Shown here in pieces: positions 1 to 10,928 of a DNA stretch of 64,000 bases. Each line of letters opens with the position of its first letter. Positions within the stretch are counted from its first letter, which is position 1. The stretch is from Phlebotomus papatasi (Eukaryota; Arthropoda; Insecta; Diptera; Psychodidae), in assembly GCF_024763615.1 (NCBI RefSeq), contig NC_077223.1, positions 8,990,001-9,054,000 on the forward strand, written 5' to 3'. The notes beneath the pieces were generated by a model that was not told the origin of the DNA, searched no databases, and was given only the letters and a program-made list of their open reading frames with translations. Made by a program: the position numbers and the translations under genes.

Positions 1-592
1 AAGAGCCAAAGTCACCTCTACATATCAATTCATTTTTAAACGTATTAAAACTAATTTTAATAAAAATAAGACGATAAATAGCTTGCTAAGTTTCTAAACA
101 ACCCTTCTGAAAAGCGAGTATCAAAAAAAAATCGATTAGTATTGAAAATATCGCACTTCAAACTTGGGATATCGATGCTTATATGCAGACTGTCCAAAAT
201 TATGAGCACTTCCCCTATATCTTTTTGGCGCAAAAATATTTATCATGGCACCGTGAATGAGCCGGATTAGTGTTACCAGTATGGCTATCTGTAATTTCTG
301 TCTGTAAAGTTTTCCGATATGATTAATAATAAATTATACAACCTCTAAAAATTGAAAAAATAAGTGTCCGATATTACAAGCTGTACGAAATTTGGCACAG
401 TTCTCTAATAAAATCGGTTTCAGAGGTTTTAGAATAAGATGAATAAATACACAGAATTTTCTCGATATAAATGTATTTTATTATTTTTCATTCTTTACAA
501 TTTTATGTCAACAATCAGCGTGAGTGCCCATCTCTAATTGAGCAGTTCAAAATTCAAACAGTCAAGAAAATTGTTTCCATTCACCAAATAAA
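1..592. other. 3' flank of kdm8, no gene seen
   Basis: AT-rich sequence with no convincing reading frame or repeat boundary. The last part is the 3' untranslated region of the minus-strand kdm8 gene. Confidence 0.6.
477..482 (-). terminator. poly(A) signal for kdm8
   Basis: TTTATT on plus reads AATAAA on minus, about 110 bases after the kdm8 stop codon. This is a normal distance for a short insect 3' UTR. Confidence 0.5.
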
Positions 593-1858
593 TCACAGTG
601 ATTGAATTTTATCTTCCCACCAGAATGAAATTGAAATGCTGTTGCTGAGTGCTCGAACGTGATGCCACCATCCTGGTGGAATATAAAGCATTTCTCCGGA
701 ATTGAGAATAATCTCATGGAAGGAGACATTTTTGATGTTGGGAAATTGCAGCTCATCGACATTCTCCAGATCAACCTGGGAGGTATTTGAGAGCATTTCT
801 CCTGCAAAAGGATACACATCTTCCGAGTCTTTTGGATCAGCCAGAAGGAGTCTCTTTGTGCCAACAAGTTGTGCCAGGAGATTGTGTTTCTTGTCAAAAT
901 GAAGAGGTGATACTGTTCCCCATGGACCAAACCATATTTTGACTTCTACTTCACTCTTGACTTCATTGTCCGGAGACGAAATGTAGCAATAATCTGGGAT
1001 TCTAATGTCCTCCTGAAGTTCAGGAATTTGATTCAGGAGATCATGCTGAGCCAAATACTCGACAATTGTGTCATTTTTCCGGGAAATAAATTGCCGGTCG
1101 ATGAAATCTTTCAAACGTACCAATTTCTGACCCCAATTTGACTCTGTATATTGACTTCCGATCTCAATGGGAACTGTTCTGTAGCCAAAGCGTTGAATAA
1201 AGTATCCTAGGTCTGACCATTTGGCTCTAGCTGGCCAGTGTTCAATGCAATTCTGGATGAGAACTGGGATTTGGGGCAAGAAGAATTTTTCTCTGAATTC
1301 TTGGATTGAGGGAAGTTCGAGGGTATCAATGGGAATTTTTCTGGTAGTAACTCCATGGGAGGGGGAGGGTTGAATTTTACAGGTCATGGGGAAGCTCTGT
1401 GGTTCTTGTCTGAGGGATATTTCCTCACTAATTGAACTTGCACAGGTTTTGAGAATGTCCTGACCATTTTGACTGAGTATCGGAGCTCCAAGTAAAATCC
1501 CAGTGTCTAGTTCTTCAAGCCAGGCTATGAGATTTTCAGGATTATTGCGAATCTGGAGATTCAGGAAGACTTCCAGGAAGGTTGCTAGAGAATAATTGAT
1601 TCTCTGACCAATTGCAACTTTGTTCCAGTGCCCAATGTGGAGCATCTCCCAGGTAAACGTTCTGAGAGCGGAGATTGTGCAAATATTCTCTTGAAATTCC
1701 ATCCCCAGGGATTCACTGGAAGTTCCTGAATCTTCCTGACTCCTTTTAATGCTCAGAATTGCAGAATTGAACACAAATTTATGCAGTTCATCACAGTTTT
1801 CTTCAATGATTTCCTCCACTCTTGGAAGGTGTTTGGAAAAGATTTCCTGGACACTCAT
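593..1858 (-). CDS. kdm8: JmjC-domain oxygenase KDM8/JMJD5
   Basis: An uninterrupted 421-codon frame, close to the ~416 residues of human KDM8. KDM8 is an Fe(II)- and 2-oxoglutarate-dependent JmjC oxygenase of the nucleus and cytosol, described as an arginyl hydroxylase and disputed as an H3K36me2 demethylase or histone-tail protease. The JmjC core is visible at about residues 180-415. The HxD pair is H320 and D322 (in SPLHFDKKHN), the distal iron-binding histidine is H399 (in PPGWWHHVRAL), and the signature NTSQVDLEN follows the HxD strand. K327-N330 and the WHHVRAL strand align with the family by eye. The N-terminal ~170 residues are the helical region typical of KDM8. No catalytic residue is missing, so the gene looks intact and apparently intronless. 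The ATG at 1858 was chosen because the N-terminal helix (IFSKHLPRVEEII) starts directly after it and no upstream in-frame extension is supported. Confidence 0.9.
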   Translation of the reverse strand: MSVQEIFSKHLPRVEEIIEENCDELHKFVFNSAILSIKRSQEDSGTSSESLGMEFQENICTISALRTFTWEMLHIGHWNKVAIGQRINYSLATFLEVFLNLQIRNNPENLIAWLEELDTGILLGAPILSQNGQDILKTCASSISEEISLRQEPQSFPMTCKIQPSPSHGVTTRKIPIDTLELPSIQEFREKFFLPQIPVLIQNCIEHWPARAKWSDLGYFIQRFGYRTVPIEIGSQYTESNWGQKLVRLKDFIDRQFISRKNDTIVEYLAQHDLLNQIPELQEDIRIPDYCYISSPDNEVKSEVEVKIWFGPWGTVSPLHFDKKHNLLAQLVGTKRLLLADPKDSEDVYPFAGEMLSNTSQVDLENVDELQFPNIKNVSFHEIILNSGEMLYIPPGWWHHVRALSNSISISFWWEDKIQSL

Positions 1859-3053
1859 CTTGACACTCTTTAAGCACTACACGGAAAGAAATGGTCTGAC
1901 AAGATAGTACCACTCTAATTTTTGGTAATTCGACCAATTCTCAGGGAAATATCCTATCCGGAGGAGTCTTTGATAATGTTATCAAATATTTATAGAAAAT
2001 ACCTTTGAATAATCTTCATAAATTCAAGAAAATCAGGTAAGATCTTGGGAATTTTTAACAGTGTGTCCAGGTAAAATTTTCTAGCAGATCAACTGTCACA
2101 GTCACATGGTGATTTTGTTTGTATTTTGTATTCCTACACTCAGGGAAATGGATCTGGAAGCCGGGGTTAGAAAGAGGTGTTGAATATGCACCATGGCTGG
2201 CAATCGGGGTTTAGATTTACACCAAAAGAGCGAGAAAAAGTGAAATTCACACCAACTTTAGTTTAGAAAAATTAACTCCGCCAAGTGTTAGATCCACACT
2301 GTTCATACAATTTGTGAAAAGACACACAAAAATGTAATTTTTGTCAATCAAAAAAGGCATGATCATGTTTTATATGAATTTAGTACACTTATATTTCATT
2401 ACACTGTGCAACGATGATTTTGTCCCTGGGTTCTCATGCTGTTTTTGTCTATTGCTAGGGTCAAATGATTTACTAAAATACTTATCATTTTGATTTCATT
2501 TGGATTTTGCGCCTGGTATTTAGGAAAACCCGTTTTTGCCGTTTTTTGATACTTGGGTGCCTATATCTCCGATTCTGCTGAACCGATTTATTTCTCACTC
2601 GGGAATAATTTGGTCTCCTTTACATGCCCGATAAATCCTCTGAACAGATGAAGTTCGTACAACTGACACCAGAGGCGCTGTAGTCTCATATATGTCAGAA
2701 AACATGGAAAAATCGAACTTTTTAGCAACTTTAATCAAGAATATCTCGAAAACTAGGACTGTCCCTAACAATCTGTTTTATGAGTTTGATAGAGAATTTT
2801 ATTAGCTACATTATCATCCATGTACAACTTTTCTTTCAGATTATTTTTTAGCCTCGAAATTGAGGTTCAAACGAAAATCGAGCACTTCGCCAACTAGAGA
2901 AAATCCTCATTATTTCACACATTTTGACTTTTTCTTTTCAAATTTAGAAAACTAAGAGTATTTCTTTAACTTGTTTTTGACAACTGTAGGAGTTTAAGCA
3001 TTTTTACTGTTTTACAAAGTGTGTTTAGATATAATACAAGTTAATAACTCTTA
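1859..3053. other. kdm8 5' flank, mixed repeat-like intergenic DNA
   Basis: No gene is seen. The first ~200 bases should hold the kdm8 promoter, but I could not fix a core element. From about 2500 to 2920 the text has the same style as the Helitron-like element at 45-47 kb (phrases such as TATCTCCGATTC and repeated CGAA-rich words), so an old diverged relative is possible but not demonstrated. Confidence 0.4.
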
Positions 3054-3330
3054 CCGTGTAAACAGACGGAATTCCCACGAAATATTTCATTCCGGACGGG
3101 AATTCCGGATGGAAATTCCCATATTGAACTGTCAAATTTTTACCATTTGCTCTATGCGCCTCTGGTGGACTTCAAGCGCAACACAAAAATGTTTCGAAGA
3201 TTTGAATTTCAAATTGTGTTTTTTCCGAATATAAATAAGAGGAATATATATCTGGAAGATATTTTAGGTACTTTATTTTATTAAAATGGCTCTATTATAT
3301 TACGTGTTGTCTTTTATACTCAATTACTAA

Positions 3331-3525
3331 TATGACAAAGTCTTTAGAATAATTGAAACAGCTTTTGGGATACTCTCAAATAGATTTAGGATGATTCGGG
3401 GGGAAATCGAAGTACAGCCAGAGTTTTCTACTACTATTGTACAGGCTGTAATTCTTCTCCACAACTTTATAAGAAAGACCAGCGATAGTAAAGATCTAAT
3501 TTTTGATTATTTGTATAATAATTGA
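3331..3525 (+). pseudogene. PIF/Harbinger transposase C-terminal fragment
   Basis: Reading from 3331 to the TGA at 3523-3525 gives 64 codons containing IIETAFGILSNRFRMI and, later, VQAVILLHNFIRK. These match the conserved C-terminal end of HARBI1-type DDE nucleases, where the family reads VENAFGIL..RFR...LHN. A stop at 3328-3330 and the absence of the catalytic core upstream show it is a remnant. It lies inside the element with Harbinger-type TIRs, which supports the assignment. Confidence 0.75.
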
Positions 3526-4033
3526 ATGGACATTGTTCGAAAGATGTCTGTAAAAGATTTTAAAACTCTATTTTCAATAAATTGAACGATAAAAAGATTA
3601 TTTTTCTTTTATTTCAAAGTAATATTTTATAGCCGAAAATTTAATTTCTAAGGTTTCCGGCTACAACTCCTATTAGTGATCTTCGACAGCTCTTACTATT
3701 CTTTAAATTCCTTTTCTAAATTATTATATTCTTTACATTTTTTAATAATGGAATCTAGTGAAAAAGATATGTTTTGAATCTGCCTTTCCACTTATTAAAA
3801 CCACTTCTGAAATATTATTAATGAATATTTAATTCAATCCAGAAACACTAATATTTTCAAAATTATTATATTATTATTATTCGGTTTTAAATTTGCTTTC
3901 AAAAAATTTTTTTTGATCACAATAGTAGATTTTACAAGTTTTTTTCATATATTACTTGCTCAAAAACATCCCAAATTTCGGAATTTTCCGGAAGCAAAAA
4001 GCTATCTCGAGTGAGATAGCTTTTTCCCATTTT

Positions 4034-5279
4034 CCGTGTAAACAGACGGAATTCCCACGGGAATTCCCATGAGATTTTCCATTCCGGATGGGAATTCCGG
4101 ATGGAAATTCCCATATTGAACTGTCAAATTTTTACCATCCGCTCTATGCGCCTCTGGTGGACTTCAAGCGCAACACAAAAATGCTCCGAAGATTTGAATT
4201 TCAAATTTTGTTTTTTCCGAATATAAATAACGGAATGTGTATTTAGAAGATATTTTACGTACTTTATTTTATTAAAGTGGCTTTATTATACCACAAGGAT
4301 ATTAGTAATATTATCTATTAATACATTTCATGGAAAATCTTTTAAAATTTCTCGAGAAATGATTATAAACGTTGTTATAGCGTAAATATCTTGTCAAAAA
4401 CCCCCAATTAAAGTGGATAAATCAACGACAGGCTTTGGATATCTTTGCTGATAGGACCTATTGATTAATTTTCGTTTAATTGTAGTGCTGATAATTTAAA
4501 ATTTTATAAAGTGTTGGAAGAAAATGTATAAAATATCCCTGGGTCACCAAGCAGTCAATTCATTCGGAACAGAGATGTTTACAAAAATTAGTTAATTGTA
4601 TAATAATTGAATACAAATTGTTTTAAAAAACAAGAAGACTGTAAAATATTTCAAAATTTTATTTTCAAAAAAAAGTAAACAATAAAAAATATTGAAGTAA
4701 TATTTTATATCCGAAAAGGCAGTTTATATGGTTTCTGGCTATAATTTTCATCAGTGAACTTCGATAGTTCTTACTATTCTTTGTATTTCCTTATCTACAT
4801 TATTATATTCTTTACATTTTTTAATAATGGGATTTATTGAAAAAGATAAATTTTGAATCTGCCTTTCCAATCATTTAAACTTCTTCTGAAATGTTATTGA
4901 TGAATATTTAATTTAATCCAGAAACACTAATCCTTTCAAAATTATTATAGTATTATTATTCGATTTCAAATTTGCTTTTAAAATCAATGTTTTGATCACT
5001 ACAGGAGATTTTACATGTTTTTTCATATATTACTTGCTTAAAAACACTCCAAATTAAATTTTCGGAATTCTCCGGAAGCAAAAAGCTATCTCGAGCGAGA
5101 TAGCTTTTTTCCATTTTAGAAAATTGAATATTTCACCCTCCAACGGAAAATTTCCATTTGAAATTCAAAATATTTCAAGACATTCGGGCAGTTTCGTGCA
5201 CTTTTGCAGAGGGCGCTTGTATAGCAAATTTACCATTTGCTCGTGGGAATTCCCGTGGAAATTCCGTCTGTTTACACGG
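4034..5279. mobile_element. Harbinger-like element, second copy with intact TIRs
   Basis: A 1246-bp element bounded by CCGTGTAAACAGACGG at 4034 and its reverse complement ending at 5279. The ~27-bp terminal repeats differ at about one position. It is flanked by TTT on both sides (4031-4033 and 5280-5282), a 3-bp duplication as expected for PIF/Harbinger. No open transposase frame remains. The interior aligns with 3054-4033. It sits inside the older copy. Confidence 0.75.
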
Positions 5280-5874
5280 TTTGGGCATTATTGCAGTTGA
5301 TTTTCAATGAAGTTGATCAAATTCCGATACAAAAAATGTTACTTTTTTAAATTATTTTTGTTAGATATTTAATATTTCATCTCAATATTATTTAAATTTT
5401 CGAAGAATACCTCAATATAAGTCCCTGGAGCGTATAAAATAATTTTTTTTAATAGAACTTCGCAATATTATACAGGAATTGTATGTATATAAAAGATAAA
5501 AATGGATATATGAAGCAGAAACATATAAGTTGGCGTATCTTATGATAGTTTCTATAAAATAATTGTGATTCTAGTTTCAATTACAGCTTCTGGACTAGAA
5601 TTTTGTATGTTGCTTGTTTTTTAAGAAATATTTTCAATACCGATCGCATTTTCAGACAATCTTGCTGAATATTTTGTCTGAAAGTAAAGTATAGGAATAT
5701 ACATCCTGCAAAAAATATCCTTGTTGAATAATTCAATGATTCCCGATGGTTTAGAGATGAAAAACCATTTCACAAAATTGAACATTTCACTCTCCAACGG
5801 AAAATCACCATTTGAAATTCAAAATATTGGACGCGTTCGGGCAGTTTCTTGCACTTTTGCAGAGGGCGCTAGTA

Positions 5875-6108
5875 CAGTAGACTCTCACTCAATCGGCTCT
5901 TTTTCAATCGGACGACAAATTTTGTTTACAATTTTCACACTTAATTATGAAGCTAATTTGCTCAAATTCGCTGTAGTTCTTCCTATATTATCGTGATTCT
6001 TTATAATTGAGCGCTTTTTGTGGAATTTACAAAGGCTTTGACGCCCAAATCTATCGCTAAACCGGATGACATTTTACCCCATATTCCCGATTGAGAGAGA
6101 GTCTACTG
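5875..6108. mobile_element. 234-bp TA-flanked MITE, copy 1
   Basis: Terminal inverted repeats of 22 bp (CAGTAGACTCTC then CTCAATCGG) match with one difference. TA lies on both sides (5873-5874 and 6109-6110). A second copy of exactly the same length is at 52335-52568 with only about ten differences by eye. TA target sites place it with Tc1/mariner-mobilised MITEs. Confidence 0.85.
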
Positions 6109-6259
6109 TACCAAATTTACTACCGGAGAGGTTTGGTTAATTCGAGGTTAGAATTTGGTGTGAAAAATAATCCCCGATTTGTGCATATTTCAAACCCGAA
6201 TTTTTCTCAGTGTAAGGAGTGGGGAAGATTTCCCGTGAGAAAGCCTTCTCGGAGAAAAA

Positions 6260-7936
6260 ATGAAGAAGTTCACTGGTAATTTCTTAAGATACCATCTAAC
6301 ACGAGGTCGTTTAATTGACGGAATTTCACGGACAAGTCACACAAAACCCGCCAGAACTATTCCGGGAATTCCGGCTGAAGGGCCAGGATTGAAGGAGTTT
6401 CTAATAGCAGGAAAAAACTTGCCAGCTCCTAATCGTCCAGCAGAAGTGGAGAGCATACCCTATTTAACTTCATTGGATATTTCTGGTCAGAATCGTCGGG
6501 TGTTCTTTGAAGTTTATGGATGTCAGATGAACGTTTCAGACACCGAAGTCGTCTGGTCAATCCTCCGGAAGCACAATTACCAGAAAGTTGAGGATATCGG
6601 AGATGCAGACATTGTTCTCCTGATAACTTGCGCAATCCGGGAGGGAGCAGAATCAAAGATATGGAACAGACTTCACCATCTATCAATCTACAAGAGCAAG
6701 CGATTTCGGGAAGCTCCCCTTCAGATCGGAATCCTGGGATGTATGGCTGAACGCCTGAAGACAAAAGTCCTCGAAAAGGAACGCCTGGTGGACATAGTGG
6801 CAGGACCTGATAGCTACAAAGATCTACCGAGATTGCTGGCTGTAACTCGAGATGGACAGCAAAGTGCTGTGAATGTTCTCCTGTCCCTGGATGAAACCTA
6901 CGCAGACATAACGCCCATTCGCCTAAATTCTTCCTCCGTCACGGCTTTTGTCTCCATCATGAGAGGCTGTGATAACATGTGTTCCTACTGCATTGTCCCC
7001 TTCACCCGGGGACGCGAGAGATCCCGCCCCATGGCATCCATAGAAGAAGAAGTCAGACACCTTCAGAGTCAAGGAGTTAGAGAAATCACCCTCCTCGGAC
7101 AAAATGTCAATAGCTATCGAGACATCTCCACAACTCCAGACAAAGAACCAACAACCCTAGCACCAGGCTTCAAAACTGTCTACAAACCCAAAATCGGAGG
7201 AGCGAGATTTGGCGAGCTTCTCGAGAGAATTGCCAAAGCAGTACCTGAAGTTCGAATCCGATTCACATCGCCCCATCCCAAAGATTTCCCCGAGGAAGTT
7301 CTCAAGATAATCCAAAAACACCCAAACATCTGCAAAAATCTCCATATGCCAGCTCAATCCGGAAGTACAGCAGTCCTCGAGAGGATGCGCCGGGGCTACA
7401 GCAGAGAAGCCTACCTTGACCTAATAGAGAGAGTAAGGAACCTCCTGCCCAATGTCGCCCTCTCCAGTGACTTCATTTTGGGATTCTGCGGAGAAACTGA
7501 GGAGGAATTTACCGAAACCCTGTCCCTAATTGAAGCTGTCCAGTACAATGTAGCCTACATCTTCCCCTACTCCATGCGAGAAAAAACCACAGCCCATCGT
7601 AGATTCAAAGATGACATCCCTGAAGACGTCAAAGCCCAAAGAATGAGGAGGACTATTGAAGTTTTCAGGAGAAATGCCACTGAACTCAATAGCCGAATGA
7701 TTGGCCAGGAGCAATTAATCCTCATCGAGGGAAACAGCAAACGCTCCCAGGAAGACTTTTATGGAAGGAACGATGGCAATATTAAAGTTATCATCCCCAA
7801 AGTCACATTAAACTCCCGGGAAATCCAACCTGGGGACTACATTGCTGTGAAAATTCACTCAGCCTCATCTCAAGTGCTCAAAGGTACTCCACTGAGGCAT
7901 ACAACACTCTCGGATTTCCACGAATCTGTTCATTAA
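6260..7936 (+). CDS. Cdk5rap1: CDK5RAP1-like mitochondrial tRNA methylthiotransferase
   Basis: A 558-codon intronless frame (human CDK5RAP1 is about 600). The enzyme is a radical-SAM methylthiotransferase that converts i6A37 to ms2i6A37 in a subset of mitochondrial tRNAs, which aids decoding. Three domains are visible in order. The N-terminal UPF0004/MTTase domain has cluster cysteines C88 (YGCQMN), C124 (ITCAIRE) and C161 (LGCMAER). The radical-SAM domain has C237, C241 and C244 in the CxxxCxxC motif RGCDNMCSYC, followed by PFTRGRERSRP. A C-terminal TRAM domain covers about 480-548. All six cysteines are present. The first ~30 residues are basic and nearly free of acidic residues, which suits a mitochondrial presequence. 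The ATG at 6260 was chosen because it supplies that presequence just after the transposon-rich upstream DNA. The gene has little room for a promoter: a MITE ends 151 bases upstream. Confidence 0.92.
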   Translation: MKKFTGNFLRYHLTRGRLIDGISRTSHTKPARTIPGIPAEGPGLKEFLIAGKNLPAPNRPAEVESIPYLTSLDISGQNRRVFFEVYGCQMNVSDTEVVWSILRKHNYQKVEDIGDADIVLLITCAIREGAESKIWNRLHHLSIYKSKRFREAPLQIGILGCMAERLKTKVLEKERLVDIVAGPDSYKDLPRLLAVTRDGQQSAVNVLLSLDETYADITPIRLNSSSVTAFVSIMRGCDNMCSYCIVPFTRGRERSRPMASIEEEVRHLQSQGVREITLLGQNVNSYRDISTTPDKEPTTLAPGFKTVYKPKIGGARFGELLERIAKAVPEVRIRFTSPHPKDFPEEVLKIIQKHPNICKNLHMPAQSGSTAVLERMRRGYSREAYLDLIERVRNLLPNVALSSDFILGFCGETEEEFTETLSLIEAVQYNVAYIFPYSMREKTTAHRRFKDDIPEDVKAQRMRRTIEVFRRNATELNSRMIGQEQLILIEGNSKRSQEDFYGRNDGNIKVIIPKVTLNSREIQPGDYIAVKIHSASSQVLKGTPLRHTTLSDFHESVH

Positions 7937-7963
7937 ATGTAAATGAATTTATAGAGAGACTAC

Positions 7964-7969
7964 AATAAA
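7964..7969 (+). terminator. poly(A) signal for Cdk5rap1
   Basis: AATAAA 28 bases after the stop codon, within ACTACAATAAAATTG. Confidence 0.75.
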
Positions 7970-8164
7970 ATTGTTGAAATAGTAATTTTTGTTGTTTTCA
8001 ATGCAAGCCAAACGGTGAGAGATAACGACTTAGTGTCTTAAAGGCACTAGGTCAAATTTCAAGGTCAAATGATAAACAGTTTTGGGGAGTATCTTGACAA
8101 ATCCCACTGAAAATTCTGGGATTCGCAAACCAGACTAATTTTTAAGTGTTCTTAGCATTTGTGG

Positions 8165-10540
8165 TTTTAAAATATCCTTGGGATTCTCAGAGGCTGTTGA
8201 ATAGTATTCTGTGAACTCGTAAATACTTTAAAAGTGTACTCGAGATTCTTGAATACTTTTATAATATTTTTGGGATTCGCGGATACGTTTTTAATATTCT
8301 TGGGCTTCCTGGGACTCGCAAATACTTTGTAGAATACCCTTGAAATAACTTTGGGATTCGTGAATACTTTTGTTATTCCTGGGATTCGCGTATACTTAGG
8401 ATTCGCAAATACTTTTTGAGTATTCTGGAAACTCGTAAATACTCTTAAAGTGTCCTTGGGATTCAAAAATACGTTTGTAATATTCCTGGGATTCGCGAAT
8501 ACTTTGAGGCTATTTACACCGCCGCATTAAATTGGGATTGAACTGTTCTAAAACCGGATTTAGGATAATTAAGTCTTAATCTATGGCTGCAATCTAAACG
8601 ATTTCATTGAGGTCATTTAGACTGTCGTATTACATTCTGACTGAATTGTCCCAAAAACCTATTTTGGGGCAATTCAATCTCAATCCAATGCGGCGGTGTA
8701 AATGGCTTCTTTGTAATATTCTTGGGATTTGCAAATACGCTTTTAGTATTCTCGAAACTCGTAAATATTCTTCAAGTGTCTTTGGGATTCAAAAATACAT
8801 TTGTAATATTCCTGGGATTCGCAAATACATTGTAATATTCTTGGGATTCGTGAATACCCTTGAAATAACCTTGGGATTCGTGAATACTTTTGCAATATTC
8901 TTAGGATTTGCAAATACTCTCTTAGTATTCTCGAAACTCGTAGATACTCTTTAACTGTCTTTGGGATTCAAAAATACGTTTGTAATATTCCTGGGATTCG
9001 TGAATACTTTGCAATATTCTTAGGATTCGTGAATACCCTTGAAGTAACCTTGGGATTTGTGTACACTTTTAAAGTATTCACGGAATTTGTAAAAATGTTA
9101 TAAAGTATTCTTGGGATTCCAAGAAATATCTTTGGGATTTGCGAATACTTTTGTAGTATTTTTAGAATTTGCAAATATTTTGAGGTATCGGATCAAATTC
9201 TTTAAAAATTTTAGAGTATTCTTGGCATTTGTAAATACATTTAATAAAATATTCTTGGGATTCACAAATACTTTTGAAGTATCTTTCGGATTCATAATCA
9301 TAAATATTTTTGAAATATCGGATGGAGCTCATAAATATTATTGAAATATTCTTGGGATTCGCGAATACATTTTTAATATTCTTGGACTTCTTGGGACTCG
9401 CAAATATTTTAGCAAATGTTCTTGGAATTTGCAAATACTTTTGTAGTATTCCCGAAACTTTTGAAGTGTCATTGAGATTCAAAAATACGTTTATAATATT
9501 CCTAGAATTCGCGAATACTTTGTGGTATACTTGGGATTCGTGAATACTTTTGAAGTAACCGTGGAATTCGTGAATGCTTTTAAAGCATCCACAGAATTCT
9601 TGATCTTTGGGACTCGTGAGTACTGGTATATAGTATTCTAGGAATTCGTAAATATATTTGAAGTTATTCTTGGGATTCACTTTTGTAGTATTATTGGGAT
9701 TGGTAAATGCTCTTGAAGAGTCCTTGGGATTTGGAAATACTTTTAAAGTATCGAATGGAAGTATCGAGTGGAATTGATAATTTTGAAATATCCTTGGAAT
9801 TGCCAAATACTGTGGTGTAGTATTCTTGTGATTCGTAGATACTTTTGAAGTATTCTTGGAATTCGTAAGTACTTTTGAAAGGGTCTTGGGATTCGTGAGT
9901 AATGCTGTATAGTATTCTTGGAATTAGTAAATATGTTTAAAGTATTTTTGGGATCCGTGAATACTTTTGAAATATCCTTGTTATTCGCAAATATTTTGAA
10001 ATATCGGATGAGTCCATAAATATTTTTGAAAAAATCCTTGGGATTCGGGAATAATGATTTTATAGTATTCTTGAGATTCCTGAAAAGTTCTGAAGTAACC
10101 CTGGGATTCGTGAATGTTTTTAAAGTATTCACGAAATTTGCGAAATTTACACAACATTCTTGGGATTCGTAAATGCTCTTGAAGTATCTTTGGGATTTTC
10201 AAATATTTTTAAAGTATTTTATAGAATATTAATATTTTATAAGTATTCTTGGTATTCGTAAATATTTTAAAAATATTATTGTATTGTGATTCGAGAATAC
10301 TGTTTTATAGTGTTTTTAGGATTCGTGAATACTTTTAAAATACCTTTGGGATGATTAGTATTCTGGGGATTCATAAGTACTTTTAATTCTTGAGATTGTT
10401 GAATGCTCTTGAAGTATCTTTGGGATTCGCAAATCCTTTTAAAGTATCCTTGGTATTTTTAGAAAACTTTTGTATAGCATTCTTGGGATTGATAAATACA
10501 TTTATAGTAGTATTATTGGGATTCGCAGCTATTTTTATGC
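8165..10540. repeat. Minisatellite array 1, ~30-bp unit
   Basis: Roughly seventy degenerate units of about 30 bp fill this stretch. A typical unit joins TTGGGATTCGTGAATAC with TTTTGAAGTATTC. Most units contain the short inverted repeat GAATAC...GTATTC, so each could form a small hairpin. Unit length varies by a few bases, so no reading frame is kept along the whole array; short open frames on both strands are repeat artefacts. A MITE interrupts the array at 8507-8708. The array lies between Cdk5rap1 and the C-type lectin gene. Confidence 0.9.
8507..8708. mobile_element. MITE inside minisatellite array 1
   Basis: A 202-bp non-repeat block with terminal inverted repeats around ATTTACACCGCCGCATT. 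It is flanked by CTTTG on both sides (8502-8506 and 8709-8713). Removing the block plus one CTTTG restores a normal array unit, which fixes both boundaries. It carries no coding capacity. The transposon superfamily is unclear from a 5-bp duplication. Confidence 0.75.
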
Positions 10541-10928
10541 ATCTTCTAAATTTCCTGAAACACTAAAGAAAATTGTAATGCACCATATAAAGTCAGTATC
10601 TCCCTCAAAGGGTTAAAAGTATAATGTTTTAATTTAACGAACCATCTCATAAATCTTTTAATAATTTTGTTTTAGAACATTTCTCATCTGGACTAGAATT
10701 AACACCCTTCTCTTCTCAGAAAAAATAGTATATAAAATTTACATGGCTAAGCTTAAGTAAAGATCTTTAATTTATTCAACTCCCACTCTCACTTGCTTCT
10801 AAATTCCCGAACTTTTGGCCTCTATCGTGACCAAATTCAATAGATTTTCCCACAATTTTTTTCGCACCGACTCTATGAGAGGCTTCTGATCATTTTCACA
10901 GTCTCAGTTTGTTCATATCCAGTCAATC
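10541..10928 (+). other. 5' flank and 5' UTR of the C-type lectin gene
   Basis: Unique, non-repeat sequence between the minisatellite and the lectin ATG. It contains a TATA-like stretch at about 10728-10738 and an arthropod initiator match downstream. Confidence 0.5.
10904..10909 (+). promoter_or_regulatory. Possible arthropod initiator (TCAGTT) for the lectin
   Basis: TCAGTT fits the arthropod initiator consensus TCAGTY and lies 20 bases before the ATG, which would give a very short leader. A TATA-like AGTATATAAAA at 10728-10738 offers an alternative start near 10760. I cannot choose between them from sequence. Confidence 0.25.

Larger units (their letters stand above)
3054..6125 (+). mobile_element. 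Harbinger-like element, old host copy broken by later insertions
   Basis: The left terminus CCGTGTAAACAGACGGAATT starts at 3054 after a TTA triplet. The sequence to about 4033 aligns with the intact copy at 4034-5110, including a palindrome around AGCTATCTCGAG. The missing 3' part of this copy reappears at about 5765-5874 (CTCCAACGGAAAAT through GCAGAGGGCGCT) and resumes at 6111 after the MITE at 5875-6108. The copy was therefore split first by its sister element and then by the MITE. The 5283-5765 stretch is not explained. The right terminal repeat is not recognisable, so the right boundary is approximate. Confidence 0.6.

Noticed and set aside
562..930. 122-codon frame overlapping kdm8
   Set aside because: Lies in another frame of the conserved KDM8 catalytic domain on the same strand.
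8167..10202. Many open frames of 60-214 codons on both strands in array 1
   Set aside because: They come from a degenerate tandem repeat, overlap on both strands, and show no start context, domain or codon bias.
8165..10540. CRISPR-like array
   Set aside because: Units are degenerate, contiguous and without unique spacers, in a eukaryotic genome.
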